Shown: positions 43,998-53,860, numbered from the stretch's first letter. The stretch is DNA of 64,000 nt from JBCCTX01 sp965263105 (GCA_965263105.1 CBDHGL010000003.1:620001-684000); one strand, 5' to 3'. The notes: generated by a model from the sequence alone, not told the origin. Numbers and translations are program-made.

Positions 43998-44732
43998 ATG
44001 TTCAGTCAAAAATGGGTATGTATCTTTTTCCTTTGCTTCCTATCATTTCCGAACTTTTCTAACGCTCAGACCTTTGACGGGCCACGATCTGAATGGCCAG
44101 ATGTAAAACTGGCTCCCTTAGAGGTGCTTATTGAACGTGCTATTGAGTTCTCATTTTCCATTCGACTTGCTCAAAACAGCCTGGAACAAAAACGATTGGA
44201 GCTAGCAGGTGAAAGGCAGAATTTACTTCGGCCGATTACTTTCAATTCTTCAATTGACTATGGAAATGGGAATTATCTCACAGCAACAGGAAGTGGACAA
44301 AATGTGGTGGAGACTGTTGTGCTCAACAATCAGGCCTTCTTGACTTTCAGAGTGGGAGTAGGAGTTGCTTTCCCATTATCTGATCTTTTCACGAAAAGGA
44401 CACAAATTAACCTAAAACAAAAGATCGTGGAGCAATATGAATTGCAACAAGATCAGTTGTATCTGGAGATTAGACAAAATGTAGTTCGGACCTATAACCA
44501 ATTCATGTATTCCATCCGGATGGTCGAGGCAGCACAGGAGGCTTTGAATAATAGTGAGTTGGCCTATGTAGATATAGAAAAAAGATTCCGGGCAGGAACG
44601 GTTACAGTAGATGAATTTGTACGTGCTCTTCAAAATAAGAACAATGGACTGGTTTCTCTGGAAGAAAAGCGTTTGCAGTGCAAAGCTGCCTTCCAGGATT
44701 TAAAAACCATTGTTGGGGATGATATATACTAA
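43998..44732 (+). CDS. Half-length TolC-family-like outer membrane protein
   Basis: The protein has 244 residues with a signal peptide (to about SNAQT). It shows the TolC/OEP pattern of long amphipathic helices (LEVLIERAIEFSFSIRLAQNSLEQKRLEL, EIRQNVVRTYNQFMYSIRMVEAAQEALNNSELAY) with RFRAGTVTVDEFVRALQNKN, but contains only about one OEP repeat, half the usual 420-450 residues. It could assemble as a larger oligomer or serve as a periplasmic partner. It lies between the sugar transferase and the Wzz-like gene and is a candidate exit channel for the polysaccharide, since no Wza is seen. The complete reading frame does not look broken. Confidence 0.8.
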   Translation: MFSQKWVCIFFLCFLSFPNFSNAQTFDGPRSEWPDVKLAPLEVLIERAIEFSFSIRLAQNSLEQKRLELAGERQNLLRPITFNSSIDYGNGNYLTATGSGQNVVETVVLNNQAFLTFRVGVGVAFPLSDLFTKRTQINLKQKIVEQYELQQDQLYLEIRQNVVRTYNQFMYSIRMVEAAQEALNNSELAYVDIEKRFRAGTVTVDEFVRALQNKNNGLVSLEEKRLQCKAAFQDLKTIVGDDIY

Positions 44733-44748
44733 AAGAGGGGAATAAGGC

Positions 44749-47094
44749 ATGACGTTAGTCGAGTTTTTACGGGTATTATATAGGTATTGGGTCCTAATCT
44801 TGGGATGCGGAGGGGCCCTTTCGTATCTCATTGCCGATAGTACTAAGGATGAGAAACCTCGTTATACTACCTCCACAAAAATTCATACCAATGTCGTAAC
44901 GGGGTTCACCATCGAGCGAACCCAATCCAAGTCTTCGACGGATATTCCTTTTACCAAAATTGAATACCAGAACCTTATCGCCCTAGCCAGTTCCTACAGC
45001 ACCATGCTGGAAACGAGTGTCAGGCTATTTACCAAATGCTTATTGTTAGAGGAGCCTGATCCCTTCCTAATAAAGCCCCAAAACTGGGAAAACGCCATTC
45101 GAGGTATACCGGAAGAGGAACTGGAAGCTTTGAAAGTGCCAGGTGATCCTGACTCTACCGCACAGAGAATTCGCGAAGTCCTGGATGTACGTAATCGCAA
45201 TTCTGTTTCTAAACTTTTGTTGAGTGGCCATGACTTATTTGGTGTAGGACACATTAGGGGAACAGGAGTTGAGGGCATTGAAGAAAGTGATATGATCACG
45301 ATGTCTTATACGACATCTGATCCAGGAATTTGTCAGGCCACTCTGGCTATTTTGACGGATGTTTTCATTGAAAAACACAGAAAACTGAAAGAAGAGCAAG
45401 CAGAAGATGTATTGAGCTTTTTTGAAGGGATGACGGAAAAATCTTCTGGTAAGCTGCAGAATGCAGAAGATGCATTATTGAAATTTCGGGTCGATAACAA
45501 CATAATAAACTACTATGAGCAGACTCGAACTATATCCGAAAAGAAGGAGGATTTGGACGAAATGGTGACAACTGAAATGATGAACCTCATTTCAGCTGAT
45601 ACCGCAGTAAGAGAGTTGGAAAGGCAACTCTCGGGTCGTATGGATCTTCCTCTACTCCAGCAGCGAATTGCTCGGAAGAGAAAAGAACTTAATGAACTTA
45701 CCGCCCAAATTGCCCGGACCGAGATAATGGAAGACACCATAAAAGGGGAAGACCTCGTTTTGATGAAATTGCGGGCAGAGCATATCAAGGAAGAGATTCG
45801 ACAAACAGCTAATGAAGTATTTGATATAACCTACACGGCGGAAGGCCTTAATGCAGCAGACCTACTAAGACAGTGGCTGGCAAATATTCTCCGCTATGAG
45901 GAGACGGAGGTCCGTCTCAACATTCTCAAAAGACGCAAGGCAGAGTTTGAAAGGATTTATACAGAATTTGCTCCGCTGGGATCCATCATAACCCGTATTG
46001 AGCGAGAAATAAATGTCTCAGAAAAGGAATTCCTAGAAAACCTGAAGAGTTATAATATGGCTCAACTCGCCAACAGGAATATGTTGATGTCGACCCGACT
46101 ACAGGTAATCGACCCTCCTCCTTATCCGGGTGCTCCAGCAGGATCAAGCCGTAAGTTACTCATAATTATCGGGGCTGTAGCTGGAATGCTGTTACCCACA
46201 GCTTTCTTTCTCGCGCTGGAATTGATGGATAGTACCCTGAAAAAGCCGGACAAAGCCGAAGAGACGATTAAAATTGAGCTGGCAGGGGCTATGGCAAGAA
46301 TCCCTAAAAGTACCAGTAGATGGAAGGGAATACGTTACGATGAAGTCATTCGGCGCTGCCTATACCGGATTTTACAAGACATACAACTGGAACTCCTCAA
46401 CAAAAGGCGTTCTGGGCCCAATGTGATCGCTTGGGCAAGTACCCGAGAAAATGAAGGAAAAACCTTCTTGATTCAACTGATGGCAGAACACCTCCGGAAT
46501 ATGGGACAGCAGGTTCTTTTGGCTATTCCCGAACCTTCTATGGCCCATGTAGAACAGGTCCACATGGATAATATATACTATCCTGTGAACGCGGAATTGG
46601 CCGTGATAGAGGACTTATCCTACCTCTATGGAGTAGTTAGTGAGTATTCCCAGCACCTGCGAAGCCCCTTTGATTGGATATTGATAGAAGTCCCAGGCGT
46701 ACTTTCTGATGCTTTTCCCTTGGATAAATTACAAGAAACAGATGTGGTTTTGCTGGTAGCCAGGGCCAATAAAAAGTGGAATGATGCAGACGAGAAGGCC
46801 CTTACTCAATTAAAACGAGGAGCCAATGCCAAACCTAAGCTTTTACTGAATGCCTGTAGAGCCGATGTATTGGAAGATATCATAGGGGAGATTCCCAAAA
46901 AGCGTTCTCGAATCAGAAGGATGGTAAAACGATATGCCACCTTCAAGATGGGTGAGCGGAATAAAGTGGAAGAAGAAGGTAGACAAAATAAGATCGAAGC
47001 ACGAATCCATTTAATGAAGCAGTCATTCGGATTTTTTATCAACTATTTCAAAGGATGGGTGATGAAGAGAGTCAATAAAATACTAAAAAAGTAG
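44749..47094 (+). CDS. Wzz/BY-kinase-like polysaccharide co-polymerase with degenerate kinase site
   Basis: The protein has 781 residues. It has an N-terminal Wzz domain (membrane helix near 13-28, LVEFLRVLYRYWVLILGC), a long coiled coil (~220-440), then PPPYPGAPAGSSRKL and a second membrane helix (~475-492). The C-terminal BY-kinase-like domain keeps ENEGKTFL (weak Walker A, near 570) but has VLLAIPEPSMAH in place of Walker A' and FDWILIEVPG in place of Walker B Asp, and there is no C-terminal tyrosine cluster. It probably controls chain length and export without kinase activity. The gene starts 16 bp after the TolC-like gene. Confidence 0.87.
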   Translation: MTLVEFLRVLYRYWVLILGCGGALSYLIADSTKDEKPRYTTSTKIHTNVVTGFTIERTQSKSSTDIPFTKIEYQNLIALASSYSTMLETSVRLFTKCLLLEEPDPFLIKPQNWENAIRGIPEEELEALKVPGDPDSTAQRIREVLDVRNRNSVSKLLLSGHDLFGVGHIRGTGVEGIEESDMITMSYTTSDPGICQATLAILTDVFIEKHRKLKEEQAEDVLSFFEGMTEKSSGKLQNAEDALLKFRVDNNIINYYEQTRTISEKKEDLDEMVTTEMMNLISADTAVRELERQLSGRMDLPLLQQRIARKRKELNELTAQIARTEIMEDTIKGEDLVLMKLRAEHIKEEIRQTANEVFDITYTAEGLNAADLLRQWLANILRYEETEVRLNILKRRKAEFERIYTEFAPLGSIITRIEREINVSEKEFLENLKSYNMAQLANRNMLMSTRLQVIDPPPYPGAPAGSSRKLLIIIGAVAGMLLPTAFFLALELMDSTLKKPDKAEETIKIELAGAMARIPKSTSRWKGIRYDEVIRRCLYRILQDIQLELLNKRRSGPNVIAWASTRENEGKTFLIQLMAEHLRNMGQQVLLAIPEPSMAHVEQVHMDNIYYPVNAELAVIEDLSYLYGVVSEYSQHLRSPFDWILIEVPGVLSDAFPLDKLQETDVVLLVARANKKWNDADEKALTQLKRGANAKPKLLLNACRADVLEDIIGEIPKKRSRIRRMVKRYATFKMGERNKVEEEGRQNKIEARIHLMKQSFGFFINYFKGWVMKRVNKILKK

Positions 47095-47098
47095 TTCA

Positions 47099-48349
47099 AT
47101 GAATACGAAGAAATACGATATCATTTGCATGAGTTTTCCTGCTTGGGATGGCGATTATGTGAAGTCTACAGTGAAGCTCATGAGTGCAATAGCCCAATCT
47201 CAACGGGTCATTTTCGTGGACTACGCCTACACGTGGAAGGATGTACTGATGGGAGTAGTGGGCAAGCACAAATTTATTCCCTGGAAGCGAGTCTTAGGTT
47301 TTAAAGAAAGAATCAGACTTGAAGCCCTTCCCCAAGGAAATATAGAGGTCCTAAGCCTCCCCCCCGTCATCCCGGTCAATTGGACCAAGTCTCCCAAAAT
47401 CCTTAAGGGCTTGATTCGATTGAATGCGTGGATGATAAAGAAAGTTTTGCAAAAAAAACTGAAGGAGAATGAGGTCTATGACCCCATTGTCATCAATGCC
47501 CTCAATCCCGTTTATGGGAATGCTCTGGCAGGTAAATTAAATGAACAGCTATTGGTCTATTACTGTTACGATGAAATTCAAGCAGGCAAATGGATGACCA
47601 AACACGGATATGCAGCAGAAGAGGCATATCTCCAAAAAGTAGATATGGTCATTACCTCCTCGGAAAAATTGAAGGAGCGAAAATCTGAATACCACCCAGA
47701 TTGCTATACCGTAAATAATGGGGTCGACCTGGATATATTTATGTTGGGTTCTTCACCTGAGCAACGGGTGAAAACCTCCCCCAATAAGCAGATAATCGGA
47801 TACCTGGGAAGTGTAGATCATCGCCTAGATGTCAAGCTTATCGACGAAATTCTTCACAAATTTCCTCAAGCAGAACTGCATTTTGTAGGACGAGTTACCT
47901 CCCCAGAGCATATCAAGCGCTATGAAGCAGTACCCAATGTATTCTTCCAGGGGCCTCAGCCCCCCGACAAGTTGGCATATTACCTGGGAAAATTCGATGT
48001 AGGGATCATTCCCTTCATCAAGAATGAGTTTACCGAGGGCATCTATCCGATGAAAATCAACGAATACCTAGCTGCTGGCCTAAGAGTTGTCAGTACGCGT
48101 TTTGGAGATATGGACTCCTTTGAAACAGTCGCCCATATCTGTGATACCCACGAGGAATTTCTTCAAGCCCTTTCTCAGAACTTATTCTCAGAAGACGAGA
48201 AAGTGCCGCGGATGGAACGCATTCACTTTGCCCAACAGAATACCTGGGAGCGGCGAGCCGTGGAATTCTTAGACATTTTGAATAACAAATTGGGGGGAAT
48301 GTCCAGAAGGGAAGAAATCGTGCATGAAGAGGCAAATATCAACCATTAA
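47099..48349 (+). CDS. Glycosyltransferase (GT-B fold, family 1/4-like)
   Basis: The protein has 416 residues. It shows GT-B features: an N-terminal Rossmann half (IICMSFPAWDGDYVKSTVKL), then NGVDLDIFMLG, IIGYLGSVDHRLDVKLIDEI, and near the C-terminus GIIPFIKNEFTEGIYPMKINEYLAAGLRVVST, the EX7E-like acceptor region of GT4-type enzymes. It likely adds a hexose to the lipid-linked repeat unit in the cytoplasm. It starts 4 bp after the Wzz-like gene and is followed, after a 62-bp AT-rich gap, by the polymerase. The donor and acceptor cannot be told from sequence. Confidence 0.88.
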   Translation: MNTKKYDIICMSFPAWDGDYVKSTVKLMSAIAQSQRVIFVDYAYTWKDVLMGVVGKHKFIPWKRVLGFKERIRLEALPQGNIEVLSLPPVIPVNWTKSPKILKGLIRLNAWMIKKVLQKKLKENEVYDPIVINALNPVYGNALAGKLNEQLLVYYCYDEIQAGKWMTKHGYAAEEAYLQKVDMVITSSEKLKERKSEYHPDCYTVNNGVDLDIFMLGSSPEQRVKTSPNKQIIGYLGSVDHRLDVKLIDEILHKFPQAELHFVGRVTSPEHIKRYEAVPNVFFQGPQPPDKLAYYLGKFDVGIIPFIKNEFTEGIYPMKINEYLAAGLRVVSTRFGDMDSFETVAHICDTHEEFLQALSQNLFSEDEKVPRMERIHFAQQNTWERRAVEFLDILNNKLGGMSRREEIVHEEANINH

Positions 48350-48411
48350 AAATTATATAAATAGAAATATTCATTATATATTTACTACAATAAATATATA
48401 ATATATGCCCC

Positions 48412-49908
48412 ATGGCACTTAGTGAAATCATGCGACAGACCGGGGCCTGGAGTTATGACTCTTGGCATAGGCAATTGTTACTGGGAGGTGCATGTGTGTT
48501 GATTTGTTTTGGTGCCTTTTCCGCTTTAGGATTGATCGGGACGGCCTTGATTATAGTCTTACCCCCGGTACTTTTTGCGGGAATCTATCTTCTCATGAAC
48601 CCGAAACTCTGTGTTCACATGGGGATTATCCTGTCCTTTTTCGCTACAGGAATGGGGCGATATGTAAAGGCGCCCTGGGGGTTGTTCATTGATGTATTAT
48701 TGGCATTGGGATGGTTGGGTTTGGTGGTAAAGGGAGGGATTCGCAAGCAAGATTGGAGTCCTATTAAAAACGACATTAATCGGATTGCATCCTTTTGGTA
48801 TATAATCGTTTTGCTAGAGTTAATAAACCCGGAGGCTCCTGGCGCTGTTGCCTGGTTTTATGCCATGCGCGCCATTGGCTTTTACCAGTTTTTGGGATTC
48901 AGCCTAATCTTTATGATGTACAGGGATCCTAAAGACCTAGACAAATTCCTGAAAACGATTATGATTATTTCTATTATAGGAACCCTATGGGGGCTTCGAC
49001 AGAAAATATTTGGGGTAGATTCAGCGGAATGGCGATGGTTATATGTTGAGGGTAAGTTTGAAGAACACGTTCTCTTTGGGGTACTCAGAGTTTTCTCGTT
49101 CTACAGTGATGCAGGCCAATTTGGGGCTTCTCAAGTAATGATGACCCTCATCTCCGGGGTGATTATTATCTCACCTACGACCTTAAAGGAAAAACTGTTT
49201 TACACCCTTGTTGCGGTTATGACCTTTATCGGATTTGGGATATCAGGTACAAGAGGAGCTCTAGCCGTACCGGGTATTGGGGCCATCCTCTACCTCCTTT
49301 TATCCAAGAATTTTAAGCTTCTGGTTCCGGGTCTTCTGTTTGTAGGGTTGATATACTATCTGCTTAAGTATACCCTGGTCATGGAAAATGTGGAGCAGGT
49401 AGCCCGGATGAGAACTGCTCTGGACCCAGACAATGAATCCTTACGGGTACGGATCGAGAATCAGAGAAACTTTGCCAAACACCTCAACTCTCGTCCCTTC
49501 GGGGGAGGGGTAGGATCAGCAGGTTTTTGGGGAGTCAAATTTAATAAAGGAAGTCCCCTGACCATGCCTACAGACAGTTGGTATGTGAGGATCTGGGCTG
49601 AAACGGGGGTTGTAGGAGTGAGTTTACACATGTTTATGCTCCTATATTTTCTGGGAAAGGGGTGTGCCATAGTATGGTTCTTGGAAGAGCCTGTTTTAAA
49701 AAATAAGATATCGGGTTTCGTGGGATCTTTTGCGGGGATTCTCTTTGCCAATTATGGGAATCAGGTGTATGGGCAAATACCCACCTCTATGATCTTTATC
49801 ATTGCGATTCCTATGATGCAGATGGCCCCTATGTATGAAAAAATCATTCTTGAACGACAAGCGGAAGCGGAAAAAGAAAAACAAAAATTACTGGAAGAAT
49901 ATCCATGA
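48412..49908 (+). CDS. O-antigen ligase/polymerase (Wzy/WaaL-like) membrane protein
   Basis: The protein has 498 residues with about 12 hydrophobic helices. The region VRIENQRNFAKHLNSRPFGGGVGSAG followed by TDSWYVRIWAETGVVG is the periplasmic loop of the O-antigen ligase (Wzy_C) family. Such proteins polymerise lipid-linked repeat units in the periplasm or ligate them to a carrier. Its place next to Wzz-like and Wzx genes suggests the polymerase role. The last 20 residues are highly charged (EAEKEKQKLLEEY). It overlaps the next GT gene start by 4 bp (ATGA). Confidence 0.9.
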   Translation: MALSEIMRQTGAWSYDSWHRQLLLGGACVLICFGAFSALGLIGTALIIVLPPVLFAGIYLLMNPKLCVHMGIILSFFATGMGRYVKAPWGLFIDVLLALGWLGLVVKGGIRKQDWSPIKNDINRIASFWYIIVLLELINPEAPGAVAWFYAMRAIGFYQFLGFSLIFMMYRDPKDLDKFLKTIMIISIIGTLWGLRQKIFGVDSAEWRWLYVEGKFEEHVLFGVLRVFSFYSDAGQFGASQVMMTLISGVIIISPTTLKEKLFYTLVAVMTFIGFGISGTRGALAVPGIGAILYLLLSKNFKLLVPGLLFVGLIYYLLKYTLVMENVEQVARMRTALDPDNESLRVRIENQRNFAKHLNSRPFGGGVGSAGFWGVKFNKGSPLTMPTDSWYVRIWAETGVVGVSLHMFMLLYFLGKGCAIVWFLEEPVLKNKISGFVGSFAGILFANYGNQVYGQIPTSMIFIIAIPMMQMAPMYEKIILERQAEAEKEKQKLLEEYP

Positions 49909-51083
49909 GTGTACTGGATTTTGTTTGGGAACTTGCTTATACCTTTGTCCAATTCTATTGGATCTGGGCAGTTGGTTTTATGGCCGTATTTGCCTTGGCA
50001 GCCTTTTTGCCTACCTGGAAGAGGGTGCCTTCCACAGAGTTCCGACACAGACTTCTCGTGTTGATTCCTGCCTATAAGGAAGACCAGGTGATTCCTATTA
50101 CTGCCCAAAAGGCTTTAAATCAATCCTATCCTCAGGATCGGTATGATGTTGTGGTGATTGCCGACTCCTTAAAAGAGTCAACCCTGGAAAAACTTAACAA
50201 ACTCCCCATTAAGGTGGTGGAGGTCTCTTTTGAAAAGAGTACCAAAGCCAAAGCCCTAAGAAGAGCTTTGGCGGAATTACCCCAAACCTACACGGGAGTA
50301 GTCATCCTGGATGCGGATAATGTGATGGGAGCCGAATTTCTGGAACGGGCCAATGCCTGGATAGATACTGGAGCATTGGCCGTTCAGGGGAGGAGGGTTG
50401 CAAAGAATTCTCAATCCAGAATGGCTGTCTTGGATGGAATTAGCGAGGAAATTAATAACCGCGTGTATTGTAAAGGGCACAACGGCCTGGGGTTTTCCTC
50501 AAAATTATCCGGTTCGGGAATGGTATTTACCTATGAAGCCTTCTCCGAAATTATGCAAGGAGTAGATGCGGTAGGAGGCTTTGACAAAGAATTGGAGTTG
50601 AAATATACCCAACGAAAATACAAGGTTTATTACGATCATCAGCTGGAGGTTTTTGATGAAAAAGTAGGCTCTGGAGAAGTATTTGGTAAACAAAGGCGTA
50701 GGTGGCTTTCCTCCCAATACCATTATTTCCAGGCTTTTATTATTCCGGCATTTTTGGCCCTTTTTACAAAAGGAAATGTAGACTTCTTTAATCGAGCCCT
50801 GCAATTGGCTATGCCGCCCAGGTTGCTCATGCCTGTATTCCTGTTTGTAGCAAGCCTAATGGCCTGGATTGTCCAGGTTGATGAGATTTTTTGGACAAGT
50901 CTCCTTCTGCTCAATGTAGGCTCCTTCATTATCTCTATACCCAGACATTTTTGGAGTAGAGATACTTTGAAAAGCCTTTCGTATTTGCCTCAAGCAGTAT
51001 TTCATACCCTGGGAGCAGTCCTCCAACTGAGAGGAGCGAATAAGACATTTATCCATACGCCTCATGGGGTAGGGGATGAATAG
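49905..51083 (+). CDS. Family 2 glycosyltransferase with C-terminal membrane helices
   Basis: The protein has 392 residues. An N-terminal membrane helix (YWIWAVGFMAVFALAAF) precedes the GT-A domain: LLVLIPAYKEDQVI, then TGVVILDADNVMG (the DxD-type motif as DAD), LSGSGMVF, and QRRRWLSSQYHYF (QxxRW), the signature of processive GT2 enzymes such as cellulose and hyaluronan synthases. Helices follow. It may make or extend the chain directly or add one sugar of the repeat. It overlaps the polymerase gene by 4 bp, so it is in the same operon. Confidence 0.9.
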   Translation: MSVLDFVWELAYTFVQFYWIWAVGFMAVFALAAFLPTWKRVPSTEFRHRLLVLIPAYKEDQVIPITAQKALNQSYPQDRYDVVVIADSLKESTLEKLNKLPIKVVEVSFEKSTKAKALRRALAELPQTYTGVVILDADNVMGAEFLERANAWIDTGALAVQGRRVAKNSQSRMAVLDGISEEINNRVYCKGHNGLGFSSKLSGSGMVFTYEAFSEIMQGVDAVGGFDKELELKYTQRKYKVYYDHQLEVFDEKVGSGEVFGKQRRRWLSSQYHYFQAFIIPAFLALFTKGNVDFFNRALQLAMPPRLLMPVFLFVASLMAWIVQVDEIFWTSLLLLNVGSFIISIPRHFWSRDTLKSLSYLPQAVFHTLGAVLQLRGANKTFIHTPHGVGDE

Positions 51084-51160
51084 GCTCCTGACAGAGGCTA
51101 ATTCAATTTTTTGGATGCGGAATTTAAGATAAATAAAGAACTGTTATGGGAGGTGAAGGA

Positions 51161-51319
51161 ATGCCTTGGAATATTATCCTGATTGTAGGGCTGATAGGTT
51201 TTGCCCTAGGGCTAAACTCGGGTTTTGCGGACTACCGCAAACGGGTCATGGAAGCCAAATTCCAGGAGTTAGAGCGGATTAGAAAACAAGAAGCAGGGGA
51301 AGAAGTAATGGAAGATTAA
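51161..51319 (+). CDS. Small membrane protein of 52 residues within the exopolysaccharide operon
   Basis: An ATG at 51161, preceded by the strong ribosome-binding site GGGAGGTGAAGG, opens a 52-residue frame: a single hydrophobic helix (NIILIVGLIGFALGLNSGFA) followed by a charged amphipathic tail (KFQELERIRKQEAGEE). It lies in the gap between two glycosyltransferase genes, all in the same direction, and ends 4 bp before the next start. I do not recognise a family. Single-helix proteins of this size can act as subunits or regulators of membrane synthases. Confidence 0.7.
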   Translation: MPWNIILIVGLIGFALGLNSGFADYRKRVMEAKFQELERIRKQEAGEEVMED

Positions 51320-51323
51320 AAAC

Positions 51324-52499
51324 ATGAAACAAAAGTCTGGATCACTTAACATTTTGCTCATATGTAAGTCTCTACCCCAGACCTTCAAAGGAGGTATACA
51401 ATCGCATGTGTGGGACCTGAGTGAGGGGCTAATGGCCCGAGGACATCAGGTGAGTATTTTAGCTGGGGGAAGCATGAGGCGCTCTACTTACAAGGAGGAG
51501 GTGGAAGGTAGGAGAATCATATACTTGAGATACTTTAGGGGAAAACATGCTCCTTTCCTAAAAGTTTCCCTGGAAGAATTTGGCTTTAGCCTTTCTGTGC
51601 ATCAATGGTTGAAGAAACATGGAAATCAATTTGATATCATTCATGGTCAAGGGAGGAGTGGGGCTTGGATTCCCTCAAAGGTATTACGGAAAGTGCCTAC
51701 CCTAAATACCTACCACGGATTAATCTCCATAGAAAATGCCAGACCCAAGCGAAATTTCTTCAAGCGAATAGATGACAACTTGCATAAGTTTTTAGCTGAA
51801 AAACTCGAAAGCTTACCCCTGAAAAATGCTAAGGGGGTCATCTATGTAAGCCAGGCAACCCAGGACCTAGTAAAGGACTTATATGGCACCGCCAAGGGAA
51901 ATGAAAAGGTGATATACAATGGTTTCAAGGGAGAATTTACAAAAGTTGATAAGGAAAAACAGTCCAATAAACTAGTCTTTGTAGGAAGACTTCACCCTAT
52001 AAAGGGGCTTGATTTTCTGGTAGAGGCTATGTCCTATGTAGATCCATCCATTGAGCTTATCCTGGTAGGGGATGGACCCATGAGGGGCGAATTGGTGCAA
52101 AAAGTCCAACGTCTCAATCTGGAGAGTATGATAGAATTCAAAGGCGCCCTTCCCAAAGAGGAAGCCTTGAAGATAATGGAACAAGGGTTTGCTCTCATTT
52201 TACCATCGCACTTTGAAACGCAAGGAATTGTCTTGCTGGAAGCCCATGCAAAAGGACTTCCCGTTTTGGCAAGTTACGCTGGTGGAATGAAGGAGGTCGT
52301 AAAGGATCGTTATAACGGGTTGTTTTTTGAACCAGGTAATGTGAAAGAAATGGCTGAGAAAATCGACCGATTGTATGGTTCCAAACTCTGTCGATGGAAG
52401 ATGGCTGAGAATGGTCAAAAGCGTGTAGAGGAATACTTCCACTGGGATGCCATTACCCAGGAGACAGAGGATTTTTACGTTAAAATTCAACATGCATGA
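51324..52499 (+). CDS. Family 4-like glycosyltransferase
   Basis: The protein has 391 residues. GT-B fold with N-terminal KGGIQSHVWDLSEGLMARGH (acceptor side) and the C-terminal donor site LVFVGRLHPIKGLDFLVEAM and LPSHFETQGIVLLEAHAKGLPVLAS, containing the EX7E motif of GT4. It probably transfers a sugar from a nucleotide donor onto the growing lipid-linked unit. It starts 4 bp after the small membrane protein gene and overlaps the flippase start by 4 bp. Confidence 0.93.
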   Translation: MKQKSGSLNILLICKSLPQTFKGGIQSHVWDLSEGLMARGHQVSILAGGSMRRSTYKEEVEGRRIIYLRYFRGKHAPFLKVSLEEFGFSLSVHQWLKKHGNQFDIIHGQGRSGAWIPSKVLRKVPTLNTYHGLISIENARPKRNFFKRIDDNLHKFLAEKLESLPLKNAKGVIYVSQATQDLVKDLYGTAKGNEKVIYNGFKGEFTKVDKEKQSNKLVFVGRLHPIKGLDFLVEAMSYVDPSIELILVGDGPMRGELVQKVQRLNLESMIEFKGALPKEEALKIMEQGFALILPSHFETQGIVLLEAHAKGLPVLASYAGGMKEVVKDRYNGLFFEPGNVKEMAEKIDRLYGSKLCRWKMAENGQKRVEEYFHWDAITQETEDFYVKIQHA

Positions 52500-53860
52500 A
52501 GTTTGGTTCAAAGACACTAGGGTATGCCTTCCTACAGCAGATTACTTACCAGGGCTTTCAATTTGTAAGTTTCCTCATTCTCGTAAGGGTACTCTCTCCA
52601 GCATCCGTAGGGATATGGACCCTATACCTTACCTTTCATGCCTTTTTCGAAATAGCTCGAACGAGTTTTATACACAATGGCTTTGTAAAATATTGGATGG
52701 GCAATCCCGAAGATCAACCCCAGGTTTTCTCAGCTGCCTTGACCCTACAGATGTTAAGTGCCTCTGGGATTGTCCTGATTTTTGCTGCTATTGCCTGGGG
52801 CTTTGCGGATGTATTCCAAGCACCCCAACTCCATGAAATGGCTTGGAACTATCCCCTTATAGCCTTTCCTGCTTGTCTGTTCCAAATGTTTAAATCCTTC
52901 CTCATTACCAAAAATGATTTCAAGTCCATTTGGTTTGGCGTTCTGGGTTTGGCAGGAAGCTTATTGGGAGGCGTGATCCTCTTATCTGTGTGGGAAAAAA
53001 CTGACGACCTGATTTTTCTTCAATACTTCCAAATTGCCGGTTACCTCCTGGGAGCTTCTATCTTATATCTGCTTTGTAAAAAAGAACTCCCAGTTTTCAC
53101 CTATACCAAAAATTGGGTGTTGAGGCTATATCACTTTGGCAAATTCTCTATGGGCACAGGTATTGGTTCGATGCTTTTTACCAAGGTAGACATCTTTATG
53201 CTGGGCTATATGATTGGACCCGTGGCTGTGGGAATCTACAGTGTAGCTACCCGGATCAACAGCTACCTGGATTTACCTCAAAATGCCTTTTCTCAGGCCT
53301 ATTATCCACAGATAAGTGAAAAAATTCAACAATCAAAAGGCGAGTTCCCTTTGGTGACCGTGCAGAAAGCCATAGCCATGATGTGGATATTTGCCATTCC
53401 TACTGCCCTGGTATTTTTGCTATTTCCCAAACCCATACTTCTGATTTTGGCAGGGGAAACCTATTACAGTGCCGCCCCGCTTCTCCAGATTTTTGCCTGC
53501 ATGGTACTCGTAAAACCCTTCGGAAGGGTGTTTGGGATTACCTTAGATGCCATCGGTAAACCCGAATGGAATTTCAAAATCCTAATGTTGAGCCTGGTTT
53601 TTAATACCTCTCTTAACTTTTTCTTGATAAAAGTAATGGGCTTTCAAGGGGCTGCATGGGCCACAATGTTTGCCACTTGGGTGAGTATAATATTAGGACA
53701 AATAGTCATTTCCCGATCCTTCAAAATCTCCTATTCCAAGCTGATTGCTGGAATTTGGAAGGTAATTCGTGAAACCTTATTGCAATATGTCCCAGCCAAA
53801 AAAGAGAATGTTGATTTTTCCCGAATTAATACAGAAAAAAATAACGTACATGAACAATGA
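52496..53860 (+). CDS. Polysaccharide flippase (Wzx-like, MOP superfamily)
   Basis: The protein has 454 residues with about 12-14 membrane helices. The start LGYAFLQQITYQGFQFVSFLILVRVLSPASVGIW and the second half KVDIFMLGYMIGPVAVGIYSVATRIN are typical of the MATE-related polysaccharide exporters. Wzx proteins move undecaprenyl-linked repeat units across the inner membrane for the Wzy polymerase (here 48412). The last 30 residues are soluble. It overlaps the previous GT gene by 4 bp and the next GT gene by 11 bp. Confidence 0.92.
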   Translation: MKFGSKTLGYAFLQQITYQGFQFVSFLILVRVLSPASVGIWTLYLTFHAFFEIARTSFIHNGFVKYWMGNPEDQPQVFSAALTLQMLSASGIVLIFAAIAWGFADVFQAPQLHEMAWNYPLIAFPACLFQMFKSFLITKNDFKSIWFGVLGLAGSLLGGVILLSVWEKTDDLIFLQYFQIAGYLLGASILYLLCKKELPVFTYTKNWVLRLYHFGKFSMGTGIGSMLFTKVDIFMLGYMIGPVAVGIYSVATRINSYLDLPQNAFSQAYYPQISEKIQQSKGEFPLVTVQKAIAMMWIFAIPTALVFLLFPKPILLILAGETYYSAAPLLQIFACMVLVKPFGRVFGITLDAIGKPEWNFKILMLSLVFNTSLNFFLIKVMGFQGAAWATMFATWVSIILGQIVISRSFKISYSKLIAGIWKVIRETLLQYVPAKKENVDFSRINTEKNNVHEQ

